Below are positions 8,672 to 17,835 of a stretch of 64,000 bases of DNA, in pieces. Source of the stretch: Rhodobacteraceae bacterium UBA6213 (GTDB taxonomy: Bacteria; Pseudomonadota; Alphaproteobacteria; Rhodobacterales; Rhodobacteraceae); NCBI GenBank assembly GCA_002421605.1, contig DISJ01000020.1, positions 62,001 to 126,000 on the forward strand, read 5' to 3'. The position numbers and the translations under genes are program-made. How positions within the stretch are numbered: the first letter of the stretch is position 1; the number at the start of each line of letters is the position of its first letter. The notes below the pieces were generated by a model that was not told the DNA's origin, made no database searches, and saw only the letters and a program-made list of their open reading frames with translations.

Positions 8672-10408
8672 ATGGGGCGCAGCATTCTATTCGGGCTGGT
8701 GGCAGGCACGGCTTTTTCCGCGCTGTTGCTGGCCGCGATCGCACTGACGCTGCCGCTACCCCAAATCGGCGATGCCGCCAACCCGGCAGGGGCGGGCGTG
8801 CCGATGCAAGGCGCAGACACAGCACTTGCGGCTGAAACTACGGAACCGGCCGAAGCTCCGGCGGCCGATGCGCCGCCACCGGCGACGGGTGCAATGACGC
8901 CGCCCGCTGCCGACATGCCGCCCGCATCGGATATGGCAACCCCGGTCCCCGCCTTGCCCGCTGATGCGGCACCGGTTTCAACACCAGGCCCCACCGCCGA
9001 CACCGCCCCCTTGGCGTCAGCGGCACCCACCACTGACCTGGCCACAGGGGCGACCGAGTCGCCTGCTGCCAGTGTTGCGCGCGCCGCCGATACTTTGGCG
9101 CCGCCACCGCCTGCACCGGTGAGCGAACCTGTGGTCGAATCCGTGCCTGAGCCGGACGATAAGCCTGCTCCGCAGGTGGTTCAGGTGCCGCCCGGGTCCG
9201 AGTTTGCGCGCGTGCCTGGCGATGTTCTGGCCCAACGCCCTGCCGCCGATGCAGCACCCGCAACAATCACGCCACCCTCGGGCGCCCCCGCTGCGGCGCC
9301 TGAGCCGCCCGCGATGACTTCGGGCACCGATCCTGCCGCGCGGCCGATGGCTTTGGGCGGGCCAGAGGCGCCTACGGTGGAACTTGCCGAGGTCGCACAA
9401 CCGACCATGCCGCGCACCGAGCAACCGTTGCCAGTGCCACCACCCGGAATGGCGCTGGCCCCGATGCTGCCTGAAGCGACCGCGCGCGATGCCCCCGCAA
9501 CGCCTGATCCGCTGGTGCTGCCGGGTGCCGCCGCGCCCGCGCCGGGCACCGAGGTTACGGCGCAATCCGAAATTGTGCTTTTGCCGCGCGAGGCGCCGCA
9601 GCCGGGCTTTACCAGCAGCACCGCGCCCGGTTTTGCCAATGCGCCGGGAGTTGCGGTAAACCGTCTGCCCTCGATTGGTGGCGCGGCGACACCAACCACC
9701 CAAGCGGCGGCCCCCGAGCCCGAAGCCGAGGCAGCGACGATGCCACTTGAAGCGTTTCGTGCGGCGTTTCTGCCGACGGGCGGGCCGTTGCTGGCGCTGG
9801 TGCTGCTCGACCCCGGCCCCAATGTCGATATCGGCGCACTTGCCGCGATGGGCGTGCCGATGACGGTGGCGATTGACCCGATGCGCGCTGGTGCAAGCGA
9901 AGATGCGCAGCATTGGCGCGCGGCAGGCTTTGAGGTGGCGATCCTAGCGGCACCTTTGCCCACGGGGGCAACCCCTGCCGATGTCGAGGTGGCGCTTGCT
10001 GCGTGGCGACGTGTGTTGCCGGTGGCGGTGGCGCTGATCGAGCCTCCGGAACCGGTGCTGCAGTCCAACCGCATTCTGGCGCAGCAACTTGTGGCGGTGT
10101 TGACGCGCGAGGGTCTTGGGCTGGCCACACAAGAGGGCAAGGGATTGAACGCGGCAGCCCAGCTCGCCGCCGCCGCAGGTGTGCCACAGGTCGCCGTCTG
10201 GCGCGTGATCGACAGCGAGGGTGACAAGGCCTCCGCGATCATGCGCTATCTTGACCGCGCCGCGTTTGAAGCGGAGCGCGGATCAGGGGTGGCGGTGATG
10301 CTGCACGCATGGCCCGAAACACTGGCAGGTCTGGCCGAATGGCAAAGGGCGCGCAGCAGCGGGCCGGAACTTGCACCGTTTTCGGCACTGGCGCTGATGA
10401 CGCAGTAG
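8672..10408 (+). CDS. YibQ-like divergent polysaccharide deacetylase family protein
   Basis: An N-terminal hydrophobic segment (about residues 4-27) looks like a signal anchor. A long Ala/Pro-rich low-complexity linker to about residue 350 follows. The C-terminal domain of about 220 residues (LLALVLLDPGPNVDIGALAAMGVPMTVA onward, in pieces) matches the divergent polysaccharide deacetylase 2 family (YibQ). The conserved His/Asp metal ligands of true deacetylases are not evident, so activity is uncertain. I chose the ATG preceded by GAGGG; a GTG four codons upstream is possible. It stands between trpE and trpG on the opposite strand, and its stop is only four bases from the end of trpE, so the two transcripts collide. 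Confidence 0.8.
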   Translation: MGRSILFGLVAGTAFSALLLAAIALTLPLPQIGDAANPAGAGVPMQGADTALAAETTEPAEAPAADAPPPATGAMTPPAADMPPASDMATPVPALPADAAPVSTPGPTADTAPLASAAPTTDLATGATESPAASVARAADTLAPPPPAPVSEPVVESVPEPDDKPAPQVVQVPPGSEFARVPGDVLAQRPAADAAPATITPPSGAPAAAPEPPAMTSGTDPAARPMALGGPEAPTVELAEVAQPTMPRTEQPLPVPPPGMALAPMLPEATARDAPATPDPLVLPGAAAPAPGTEVTAQSEIVLLPREAPQPGFTSSTAPGFANAPGVAVNRLPSIGGAATPTTQAAAPEPEAEAATMPLEAFRAAFLPTGGPLLALVLLDPGPNVDIGALAAMGVPMTVAIDPMRAGASEDAQHWRAAGFEVAILAAPLPTGATPADVEVALAAWRRVLPVAVALIEPPEPVLQSNRILAQQLVAVLTREGLGLATQEGKGLNAAAQLAAAAGVPQVAVWRVIDSEGDKASAIMRYLDRAAFEAERGSGVAVMLHAWPETLAGLAEWQRARSSGPELAPFSALALMTQ

Positions 10409-10412
10409 CAGT

Positions 10413-11924
10413 TCAGCCGTTGCCGCGCCGCACGAACAAGCCCGCGTCTTCGGCGGCCTTGCGCAGAGCGCGGCTTTTGTTGACCGATTCCTGCCACTCT
10501 GCCTCGGGGTTGCTGTCATAGACGACGCCGCCCCCGGCCTGCGTGTAGAGTTGGCCGCCTTTCAGCACTGCGGTGCGCAGCGCGATGCACATGTCCATCT
10601 CGCCATTGGCGGCGAAATAGCCAACACCGCCGCCGTAAACGCCGCGCTTTTCCGGCTCAAGTTCATCGATGATTTCCATCGCGCGCACTTTGGGGGCGCC
10701 TGAAACCGTGCCTGCGGGCAGCCCCGCCAGCAGTGCTGACAGTGCATCCTGCCCCTCGGCCAGTTCGCCTACTACGTTCGAGACGATATGCATGACGTGG
10801 CTATACCGCTCGATGATGAATTGTTCAGTCGGGCGCACCGTGCCGATGCGCGCCACGCGGCCCACATCATTACGCCCGAGGTCGAGCAGCATCAAGTGTT
10901 CAGCGCGTTCCTTGGGGTCGGCCAAAAGCTCGGCCTCAAGCGCGCGGTCTTCATCGGGGGTCGCGCCGCGCGGCCGGGTACCAGCGATCGGGCGCACCGT
11001 CACTTCGCCCTCGCGCAGCCGCACCAGAATTTCGGGGCTGGCACCAATAATCTGAAAGCCACCGAAGTTAAGAAAGAACATGAAGGGCGACGGGTTGGTG
11101 CGCCGCAGGCTGCGATACAGTGCAAAGGGCGGCAGCCGGAACTCCTGCACCCAACGCTGGCTTGGGACGACCTGAAAGATGTCGCCTGCGCGGATGTAAT
11201 CCTTGGCCTTTTCCACCGCCGCCATATAGGCCGCCTTGGAAAAGTTCGACCGCGCCTCGCCCACGGCTTCAGCCTCACCCAGATCGCGAGCGGCGACGGC
11301 GGGGGCGCGGTCAAGATCGCGCAGCGCGTCCATCACCCGCTCGGCGGCCTGTGCATAGGCTGCGCGCGCCGAAAGGCCCGTGCTCGCCCACGCGGGGGCA
11401 CACAGCGTAACCTCGCCCTTGACGCCATCTAGCACCGCGACCACCGAGGGGCGCATCAGCATCGCATCGGGTACCCCCAGAGGGTCTGGGTTACCGCCCG
11501 GCAAACGCTCGACCAGCCGGATCATGTCGTAGCCCAAATAGCCAAACAGCCCGGCAGCTGCGGATGGCATCCCTTCGGGCATATCAATGCGGCTTTCCGT
11601 AATCAGCGCGCGCAAGGTTTCAAGAGGGTGCCCGGGCAACGGCTCGAATCGGTCTTCAAAGCGCGCGGTGCGGTTGATCCGCGCCACCTCGCCACGGCAT
11701 TCCCAGATCAGGTCGGGCTTCATGCCGATCATCGAATAGCGCCCGCGCACTTCGCCGCCGGTGACGCTTTCCAGCATGAAGCTGTTTGTCGCGGCATCTG
11801 CAAGTTTCAGCATCAGCGAAACCGGCGTGTCGAGGTCGGCGGCAAGGCGCGCAAACACAAGTTGGTTGCGACCGGCGTTCCAGCCTGCTTCGAAATCCTC
11901 GAAAGTTGGGTTCAGCGCGACCAC
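10413..11924 (-). CDS. trpE: Anthranilate synthase component I
   Basis: Converts chorismate to anthranilate with TrpG. The N-terminal regulatory domain has FMLESVTGGEVRGRYS, which contains the serine region of the tryptophan feedback site. The catalytic chorismate-binding domain includes GDIFQVVPSQRW, SPFMFFLNFGG, IAGTRPRG, HLMLLDLGRNDVGRV and GTVSGAPKVRAMEI. The length of 503 residues is normal. The start is GTG with GGGAG ahead of it, nine bases after the ppiD-like gene, so the two are probably co-transcribed. It is split from trpGDC by a divergent gene. Confidence 0.97.
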   Translation of the reverse strand: MVALNPTFEDFEAGWNAGRNQLVFARLAADLDTPVSLMLKLADAATNSFMLESVTGGEVRGRYSMIGMKPDLIWECRGEVARINRTARFEDRFEPLPGHPLETLRALITESRIDMPEGMPSAAAGLFGYLGYDMIRLVERLPGGNPDPLGVPDAMLMRPSVVAVLDGVKGEVTLCAPAWASTGLSARAAYAQAAERVMDALRDLDRAPAVAARDLGEAEAVGEARSNFSKAAYMAAVEKAKDYIRAGDIFQVVPSQRWVQEFRLPPFALYRSLRRTNPSPFMFFLNFGGFQIIGASPEILVRLREGEVTVRPIAGTRPRGATPDEDRALEAELLADPKERAEHLMLLDLGRNDVGRVARIGTVRPTEQFIIERYSHVMHIVSNVVGELAEGQDALSALLAGLPAGTVSGAPKVRAMEIIDELEPEKRGVYGGGVGYFAANGEMDMCIALRTAVLKGGQLYTQAGGGVVYDSNPEAEWQESVNKSRALRKAAEDAGLFVRRGNG

Positions 11925-11933
11925 GATAACTCC

Positions 11934-13784
11934 CTAGCGCATCTGCGCGTGCACCGCGGCAATCGCAGCGCTGTCGATAGTCATGCCCGCCTCGGCAAGT
12001 GCTGCGCGGCCATAAAGATCGACCATGTCGCGCGACAGCGCCTGGCCTAGCGAGGATGCCAGCGCCGTGCGCGACGCGATCAGCGCCGGATCGTCGCCTG
12101 CGGCCTCTTGCACCGCATCAACCACCAGCACCAGAACCCGGCCTTCTTCGTCGATCACCTTGGCCTCGCCACGAGCCAGCGTGAACGCGGTTTCGCCTAC
12201 CGATGCCGGCAAGTTCTCAAGATATCCGCCACGCGGCAACGCGCCGACCGAGGTGGTAATCAGCCCCTGCGCACTCAGGCTCGCCCCGGCGTTGATCGCA
12301 GTCACCATCTTGTCGGCCGCAGCCAGCAACAGCGTGTGGGTCTGCTCACCATTCCACGCCGCGCGCACCGCATCTGCAACCTCTTCAAAGGGAATCAGGG
12401 CAGGCGGGTTAATGGCGGTGATCTGAAAGGCATAGACGCTGCCATCTTCAAGGTTGGCAAGTTCTGGAAAATCTTCTGGCGTGGCGGCGGCGATAGCGGT
12501 GCGAAACGGCTCGTAGGCCGCGATGCCATCGCGCATGTCGGCAGAATAGTGCAACGTTTCCAGCTGCATTGGCGTTTCTTTGGCCATATCTTCCAGCGTA
12601 GCGCCACCTGCAAGCAGGTCTGCATAATCTTCCGTGCGGGCAGCAATCAGGCGGCGCGCGCCGTCCATTGATAGTTCTGCGGCAAGAAGCACGCGCGCCT
12701 GTTCAAACGACGTCTCTTCGGCAGGAAGCGACGCGTTGATGGCATAAAGCGCGGGCCCAAAATCCGAAGGCAGCGGGCCAATCAGCGCGGGCACCTCGGC
12801 GGCAAAGACCGCATCGGCGGCGGTGCCAAGGTCTTCGCGCCCGACATCCCCCAGATCGATGTCGCTGCGCGCCAGCCCACGCTCGGTCACAAGCTCGGCA
12901 AAGGTTGCGGTGCCCGCATCATATCGCGCTTTTGCGGCGACGGCTTCGCCCTCGGAAGGATAGACCAGTTGTTCGACCAGCCGCCGTTCAGGAATCACAT
13001 ACTCGTCGATCCGCGAGTCATAAAGCGCGCGCAGCGTAGCCTCGTCGGGGGTTGCTTCATCGCGCAGCATCGACGGGGTCAGCCAGACATAGCTGACATC
13101 GCGCGTCTCGGGTGCGGTGAACGCCTCCGGGTGGGCGGCGTGATAGGCGCGCAGGTCTGCATCTGTTGGCTCAGGCAGTGCCTCGGTCAGATCGGCCGCT
13201 GTCAGTTCGGCATAGCTCAGGCTGCGTGTTTCGCTCTGCCATGCGGCCAGCCGCGTGACCAGCGCCTCGGGCGCCTCGACGCCGCCAATCGCTGCGGCCA
13301 GCAGCACCGCGCGGCCAGTATCGGCACGCAGCGCGGTTTCAAACTCGGTTTCGCTCAGGCCTTGTTGGCGCAGCGTCAGCGCATAGTTCTGACGGTCGAA
13401 CGTACCATCGATACCGCTAAACGAAGGCGAAGCTACGATCTGGCGCAAAACTTCGGCATCGCCTGCGGAGATGCCGATCTTGGCAGCTTGGTCGTCAAGC
13501 GCGGCGTTGGTGAAAAGCTGCGATTGGACCGCGCGGTCAATACCAAGGTTCGTAGCCAGATCAAAAGTGATCTGTTGGCCGACCTGCGTTGAAAACGCGC
13601 TGATCTCGTTGTTCAGCGCGCGCGCATAGTCGTTCACCGTAACTTCGGTGTTGCCAACCTTTCCGATGATGCGGATTGAGCCGGAGAAGTTGCTCAAACC
13701 AAACCCGCCAAGTCCGAACACCAAAAGCGCCATTAGCACCCAAGTGACCGAGTTTTTACCTTTTGAACGTAGCGGAGAACTCAT
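11934..13784 (-). CDS. ppiD: PpiD-like membrane-anchored periplasmic chaperone / peptidyl-prolyl isomerase
   Basis: A single transmembrane segment (about residues 13-30, VTWVLMALLVFGLGGFGLS) is followed by a SurA-N-type chaperone domain (residues 40-200) and a parvulin-like rotamase region around residues 230-370. The architecture and 616-residue length fit PpiD, which helps fold exported proteins at the periplasmic face of the inner membrane. The parvulin core is divergent, so isomerase activity is uncertain. I chose the ATG with AAAGG upstream; the GTG three codons earlier lacks a ribosome site. Confidence 0.85.
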   Translation of the reverse strand: MSSPLRSKGKNSVTWVLMALLVFGLGGFGLSNFSGSIRIIGKVGNTEVTVNDYARALNNEISAFSTQVGQQITFDLATNLGIDRAVQSQLFTNAALDDQAAKIGISAGDAEVLRQIVASPSFSGIDGTFDRQNYALTLRQQGLSETEFETALRADTGRAVLLAAAIGGVEAPEALVTRLAAWQSETRSLSYAELTAADLTEALPEPTDADLRAYHAAHPEAFTAPETRDVSYVWLTPSMLRDEATPDEATLRALYDSRIDEYVIPERRLVEQLVYPSEGEAVAAKARYDAGTATFAELVTERGLARSDIDLGDVGREDLGTAADAVFAAEVPALIGPLPSDFGPALYAINASLPAEETSFEQARVLLAAELSMDGARRLIAARTEDYADLLAGGATLEDMAKETPMQLETLHYSADMRDGIAAYEPFRTAIAAATPEDFPELANLEDGSVYAFQITAINPPALIPFEEVADAVRAAWNGEQTHTLLLAAADKMVTAINAGASLSAQGLITTSVGALPRGGYLENLPASVGETAFTLARGEAKVIDEEGRVLVLVVDAVQEAAGDDPALIASRTALASSLGQALSRDMVDLYGRAALAEAGMTIDSAAIAAVHAQMR

Positions 13785-13847
13785 CGCACGCACCTTTCGG
13801 AAAGCCGTTTGGCGGTGTTTAGGCGTTCACGCCCGCGCGGGCAAGGC

Positions 13848-15023
13848 TCAGATCGCAAGGCCACTGAGCCGCCCCATCAACTGCTCGATGCCAGCGACGT
13901 CGATGTTGGCAAAAGCAATGCGCAACTGCCGCGTACCCAGCCCCTCGGGCATGAACATCGTGCCGGGCAAAAGCAGTACACCCGCCGTGCGCACCAAGGC
14001 GCGCGCAAACTCGGGCGAGGGCAGGGGTGAGGGGTGCTCGACATAGGCGAAATAGGCGCCCACACCCAAGGTGCGCCAGCCCGGAAGTGCGGCCAGCCCG
14101 GTCGCCATAGCGGCGCGACGGGCAAGAATTTCGGCCCGTTCGCCCGCGACCCATTGGCCTAAATTGCGCATTCCCCAAAGCGCGGCAATCTGGCCAAGCT
14201 GGCTGGGGCAGATGGCGACCGTATCCAGAAACTTCTCGACCTCTCCCAGCCGCGCGGAGCTGGCGACAATCGCACCGACCCGGTGCCCCGTCAGCCGGTA
14301 CGCCTTGGAAAACGAGTAGAGATGAACGAACCCCTCATCCCAGTCGGAGTCAGAAAAGAGGTCGTGCGGCGCACCGCTGCGGCTGTCGAAATCGCGGTAG
14401 GTTTCATCGACGATCAGCGCCAGACCGCGCGCCCGCGCCAATTCACGAAACGCGCGCAAGGTCGCCGCCGGGTATTCGACACCGCCGGGGTTATTGGGGC
14501 TGACCAGCACGATCGCGCGCGTGGCAGGCGTAATTAGCGAGGCCGCAACCTCTGGGTCGGGGATCAATCCGGGCCCCGTGGGCAGTGGCACGGCCCCCAC
14601 GCCTTGCATATCAAGCCACATCTTGTGGTTGAAATACCATGGGGTTGGCAACAAAACTTCATCTCCGGCGCCAGCTAGCGTTGCCAGTACCGCACAAAAC
14701 GCCTGATTGCAGCCTTGGGTGATTGCCACCTGCGCGGGCGCGATTGCGCCGCCATAAGCCGCCGACCACTGTGCCGCGAGTTCTTCGCGCAAAGCGCCCA
14801 TTCCCAGCACCGGGCCGTAAAGATGCGCTTGCGGATCGTGCAGCGCCGCTTCAGCGATGGCCTGGCGCAGCGCAATTGGTGGTGGGTCAACCGGAGCGGC
14901 CTGACTGACGTTGATCAGCGGGCGATCGGACGCAAACGTCACCCCTTCCAGCCAGCGGCGCGCCTCCATCACGGGCGGCGCGAATGTGCCTGCTACAGCT
15001 GGGTTTACCGGTCTCAAAGCCAT
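13848..15023 (-). CDS. Class I/II pyridoxal-phosphate aminotransferase
   Basis: Fold-type I PLP enzyme. The PLP lysine lies in YSFSKAYRLTGHRVG near residue 237. The conserved SPNNPGG and VDETYRDF segments precede it. The substrate cannot be read from the sequence; relatives act on aspartate, aromatic or branched amino acids. I chose the ATG that gives MALRPVNPAV, because the codons upstream show no family similarity. It follows gpt on the same strand with about 135 bases between. Confidence 0.85.
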   Translation of the reverse strand: MALRPVNPAVAGTFAPPVMEARRWLEGVTFASDRPLINVSQAAPVDPPPIALRQAIAEAALHDPQAHLYGPVLGMGALREELAAQWSAAYGGAIAPAQVAITQGCNQAFCAVLATLAGAGDEVLLPTPWYFNHKMWLDMQGVGAVPLPTGPGLIPDPEVAASLITPATRAIVLVSPNNPGGVEYPAATLRAFRELARARGLALIVDETYRDFDSRSGAPHDLFSDSDWDEGFVHLYSFSKAYRLTGHRVGAIVASSARLGEVEKFLDTVAICPSQLGQIAALWGMRNLGQWVAGERAEILARRAAMATGLAALPGWRTLGVGAYFAYVEHPSPLPSPEFARALVRTAGVLLLPGTMFMPEGLGTRQLRIAFANIDVAGIEQLMGRLSGLAI

Positions 15024-15158
15024 CGTGTCGCGCCTCGTTTTCTTAATGTGCAAGCGAGGGCAGGCGGCCGCCTGCCGCAATCATGCCAAAGCGCCGCATA
15101 CAGCACCCGCCGCGCATTGAAGGCGTATGCGGACGCCGTCGGGCGGCGCGCATAGCGC

Positions 15159-15668
15159 CTAGTCGGTGCCGCGAAATGGTTGAACGTATTGCAGCGCCAT
15201 ATCCCAAGGAAAGAAGATCCATGTGTCTTGGCTGACCTCGGTCACATAGGTGTCAACCAAGGGCTTACCCTTGGGTTTGGCATAGACGGTCGCAAAATGC
15301 GCGTGCGGATAAAGCTTGCGCACCAGTTCGAGCGTTTTGCCGGTATCCACAAGGTCATCAACGATCAGAATCCCGGTGCCATCGCCCATCAACTCGGCCT
15401 GCGGCGACTTGATCACCTTGGCCTCGGGCGCTTGCGCCTGATGGGCGTAGCTTCTGACCGAAATCGTATCGACCACGCGCACGTCGAGCTCTCGGCTGAC
15501 GATCATCGCCGGCACAAGACCACCGCGCGTGATGCCCACCACCGCGCGCCACGCCCCGCCTTCGCCGGGCCCCTTGCCATCCAGCCGCCATGCCAGTGCC
15601 CGCGCGTCGCGGTGCAATTGGTCCCAGCTGACGTGAAACCCCTTTTCGTGTGGCAACCGTTCGCTCAT
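15159..15668 (-). CDS. gpt: Xanthine(-guanine) phosphoribosyltransferase
   Basis: Purine salvage enzyme that attaches phosphoribose from PRPP to xanthine or guanine. The PRPP signature ILIVDDLVDTGKT is near residue 101 and the N-terminal GITRGGLVPA loop near residue 45. The WIFFPWDMAL end is typical of the Gpt branch. The 169-residue length is normal. It starts one base after the fabI stop codon. Confidence 0.93.
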   Translation of the reverse strand: MSERLPHEKGFHVSWDQLHRDARALAWRLDGKGPGEGGAWRAVVGITRGGLVPAMIVSRELDVRVVDTISVRSYAHQAQAPEAKVIKSPQAELMGDGTGILIVDDLVDTGKTLELVRKLYPHAHFATVYAKPKGKPLVDTYVTEVSQDTWIFFPWDMALQYVQPFRGTD

Positions 15669-15669
15669 C

Positions 15670-16494
15670 TCAGGCCTCCTTGCGCCCTGTAACCACGTCG
15701 ATATCGGGCGAATCGACTGCCTTCATGCCAACCACGTGATAGCCTGCATCGACATGCAGCACTTCGCCGGTGGTGCCCGACCCTAGATCGGACAGAAGGT
15801 ACAGCGCGGCCTTGCCGACCTCTTCTTGCGTCACATTGCGCCGCAAGGGCGAGTTCAGCTCGTTCCACTTCATGATGTAGCGAAAATCGCCGATGCCGCT
15901 GGCCGCAAGCGTCTTGATCGGCCCGGCGGAAATCGCGTTGACCCGCAGCCCGTCCTTGCCAAGGTCTTCGGCCATATAACGCACGCTCGCCTCAAGCGCC
16001 GCTTTCGCGAGACCTTGCACGTTGTAATGCGGCATCACCCGTTCAGCACCATAATAGGTCAGGGTCAGCATCGCGCTGCCTTCGGGCATCATTGCCGCCG
16101 CCCGCCGCGCCGCCGCAGTGAAGGAATAGACTGAAATATCCATCGAAACGCGGAAGTTTTCGCGGCTGGTATCGACATAGCGGCCCCGCAATTCTGCCTT
16201 GTCGGAAAAGGCGATGGCATGCACCAGAAAGTCGATCTTGCCCCAAACCGCACCTAGCCGCGCGAACAGTGCATCAAGCGAGGCGTCGTCGGCCACATCG
16301 CATTCAATCAATTCAGTGGCGTTGATTGTCGCGGCCAGCGGTTGCACCCGCTTGAGCAGCATCTCGCCCTGATAGGACAGCGCGATCTCTGCACCTTGAT
16401 CGGCCAGCGCCTTGGCGATGCCCCAGGCAATCGACTTGTCGTTGGCAAGGCCCATGATCAATCCGCGCTTACCCTCCATCAGTTTGCTTGACAT
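15670..16494 (-). CDS. fabI: Enoyl-[acyl-carrier-protein] reductase (NADH), FabI type
   Basis: Reduces trans-2-enoyl-ACP in the last step of each fatty acid elongation round. It belongs to the SDR superfamily with the divergent FabI cofactor motif GLANDKSIAWGIAKAL near residue 15. The catalytic Y-x6-Y-x6-K pattern is visible in YYGAERVMPHYNVQGLAKAAL, read here as two tyrosines and a lysine between about residues 147 and 165. The 274 residues are typical. It is divergent from pdxH, with 85 bases between starts, and probably co-transcribed with gpt. Confidence 0.95.
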   Translation of the reverse strand: MSSKLMEGKRGLIMGLANDKSIAWGIAKALADQGAEIALSYQGEMLLKRVQPLAATINATELIECDVADDASLDALFARLGAVWGKIDFLVHAIAFSDKAELRGRYVDTSRENFRVSMDISVYSFTAAARRAAAMMPEGSAMLTLTYYGAERVMPHYNVQGLAKAALEASVRYMAEDLGKDGLRVNAISAGPIKTLAASGIGDFRYIMKWNELNSPLRRNVTQEEVGKAALYLLSDLGSGTTGEVLHVDAGYHVVGMKAVDSPDIDVVTGRKEA

Positions 16495-16579
16495 CCGCTC
16501 TCCCCGCCGTTGCTACTTTGACCCGCAAGCTTTAGGCCAAAGCCACTGATGCATCAAGGCGGCTTACGCGGGGGAAAGA

Positions 16580-17185
16580 ATGAGCGACCGGAGCGGTATT
16601 TTTGCGGGCGACGACCCTTTTGTGCTTGCACAAAAGTGGCTTGCTGAGGCCGAGAAAACGGAGCCGAACGACTCGAACGCAATCGCACTTGCCACCGTTG
16701 ACGCCGCCGGTCTGCCCAACGTGCGGATGGTGCTGCTGAAAGAGATCGAGGCAGATGCCTTTGTCTTTTACACCAACTATGAAAGCGCCAAGGCGCAAGA
16801 GCTGACCTCATCTGGGCGCGCGGCGTTTGTAATGCACTGGAAAAGTCTGCATCGCCAGATTCGGGTGCGTGGGTTGATTACACGTGAAGAGGGGGCAAAG
16901 GCCGATGCCTATTTTGCTTCGCGCAGCCTCAAAAGCCGCCTCGGCGCATGGGCCTCGCGGCAAAGTCAGCCCCTGGCGTCGCGTGGGGCACTGATGGGCG
17001 AGGTGGCGCGGGTGACCGCGCTTTACGGGTTGAACCCACCAAGGCCGCCGTTCTGGGGCGGCTTTCGGCTTGTGCCGCTCGAGATCGAGTTTTGGGCAGA
17101 CGGGGCGTTTCGGCTGCACGATCGCTTCCGCTGGCAGCGGCTTTCTGCCGCAGAAAACTGGGTGATAACGCGCCTGAACCCATGA
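16580..17185 (+). CDS. pdxH: Pyridoxamine/pyridoxine 5'-phosphate oxidase
   Basis: FMN enzyme that makes pyridoxal 5'-phosphate. It starts with the usual PFVLAQKWLAEAEKTEPND region, then ALATVDAAGLPNVRMVLLK and FYTNYESAKAQEL (FMN/PLP contacts). It ends with FWADGAFRLHDRFRW and a C-terminal arginine in VITRLNP, which is conserved in the family. The 201-residue length is normal. The ATG has GGGGGAAAGA just upstream. Confidence 0.95.
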   Translation: MSDRSGIFAGDDPFVLAQKWLAEAEKTEPNDSNAIALATVDAAGLPNVRMVLLKEIEADAFVFYTNYESAKAQELTSSGRAAFVMHWKSLHRQIRVRGLITREEGAKADAYFASRSLKSRLGAWASRQSQPLASRGALMGEVARVTALYGLNPPRPPFWGGFRLVPLEIEFWADGAFRLHDRFRWQRLSAAENWVITRLNP

Positions 17186-17245
17186 ATTACACGCTTCGTG
17201 AAACGCACGGTTATAGATTTATTACGTTTTTTAGCTTGAACCTCT

Positions 17246-17260
17246 GCCACAACTTGTGGC
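17246..17260. promoter_or_regulatory. 15-base palindrome upstream of the cold-shock gene
   Basis: GCCACAACTTGTGGC is a perfect 7+1+7 inverted repeat, 42 bases before the cold-shock start codon. It could be a dimeric repressor or activator site, or a small hairpin in the 5' untranslated RNA. No T-run follows it, so a terminator is unlikely. Confidence 0.4.
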
Positions 17261-17301
17261 AATTCGCGCGGCAATGGTGGCGAGGAACGAGAGCGCAAGA
17301 T

Positions 17302-17832
17302 ATGCAGCAAGACCCGCGTGTACTGCGCCAAGTCGCAGGCCGCATCAAATGGTTCGACCCTACAAAAGGCTTTGGCTTTGTAGTCGACCCCGAAGGTGGC
17401 CCAGATATTTTGCTTCATGCCAACGTATTGCGCAATTTCGGCCAGGGTTCGGTAGCCGATGGCGCGGCGGTCCTAGTGCTAGCGCAGATCACCCCGCGTG
17501 GCGCGCAGGCGGTCGAGGTGCTGGAAATTTTGCCCCCCGAAGGCGACCGACTCGCACATATTGAAGACCTCCACGAAACCTCTCTCGAAGCGATCGCGGC
17601 CTTGCCTCTTGAGGCGGCGCGGGTAAAGTGGTTCGACAAGGTCAAGGGCTTCGGGTTTGCGAACGTGTTTGGGCGCAACGAAGATGTCTTTATCCATATC
17701 GAGGTACTCAGGCAGTCGGGGCTTGCCGATCTGGGACCGGGTGAGGCGGTTGCACTGCGCGTGATTGATGGCAAACGTGGCCGGATGGCAGCGCAGGTGC
17801 TGGCTTGGGAAGTTGCGGTGCGAGGGGTATAG
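17302..17832 (+). CDS. Cold-shock protein with two tandem cold-shock domains
   Basis: Single-stranded nucleic-acid-binding protein of 176 residues. Domain one (about residues 10-75) has the RNP1-like KWFDPTKGFGFV and domain two (about 110-175) has KWFDKVKGFGFA followed by DVFIH (RNP2). Two-domain cold-shock proteins are common in alphaproteobacteria and probably act as RNA chaperones. The open frame extends far upstream into pdxH, but the domain similarity begins at the ATG used here, which reads MQQDPRVLRQVAGRIKWF. Confidence 0.92.
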   Translation: MQQDPRVLRQVAGRIKWFDPTKGFGFVVDPEGGPDILLHANVLRNFGQGSVADGAAVLVLAQITPRGAQAVEVLEILPPEGDRLAHIEDLHETSLEAIAALPLEAARVKWFDKVKGFGFANVFGRNEDVFIHIEVLRQSGLADLGPGEAVALRVIDGKRGRMAAQVLAWEVAVRGV

Positions 17833-17835
17833 GTT

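Noticed and set aside
9181..10242. Long Ala/Gly/Ser-rich frames antisense to the YibQ-like gene
   Set aside because: They mirror the low-complexity Ala/Pro coding sequence of the plus strand.
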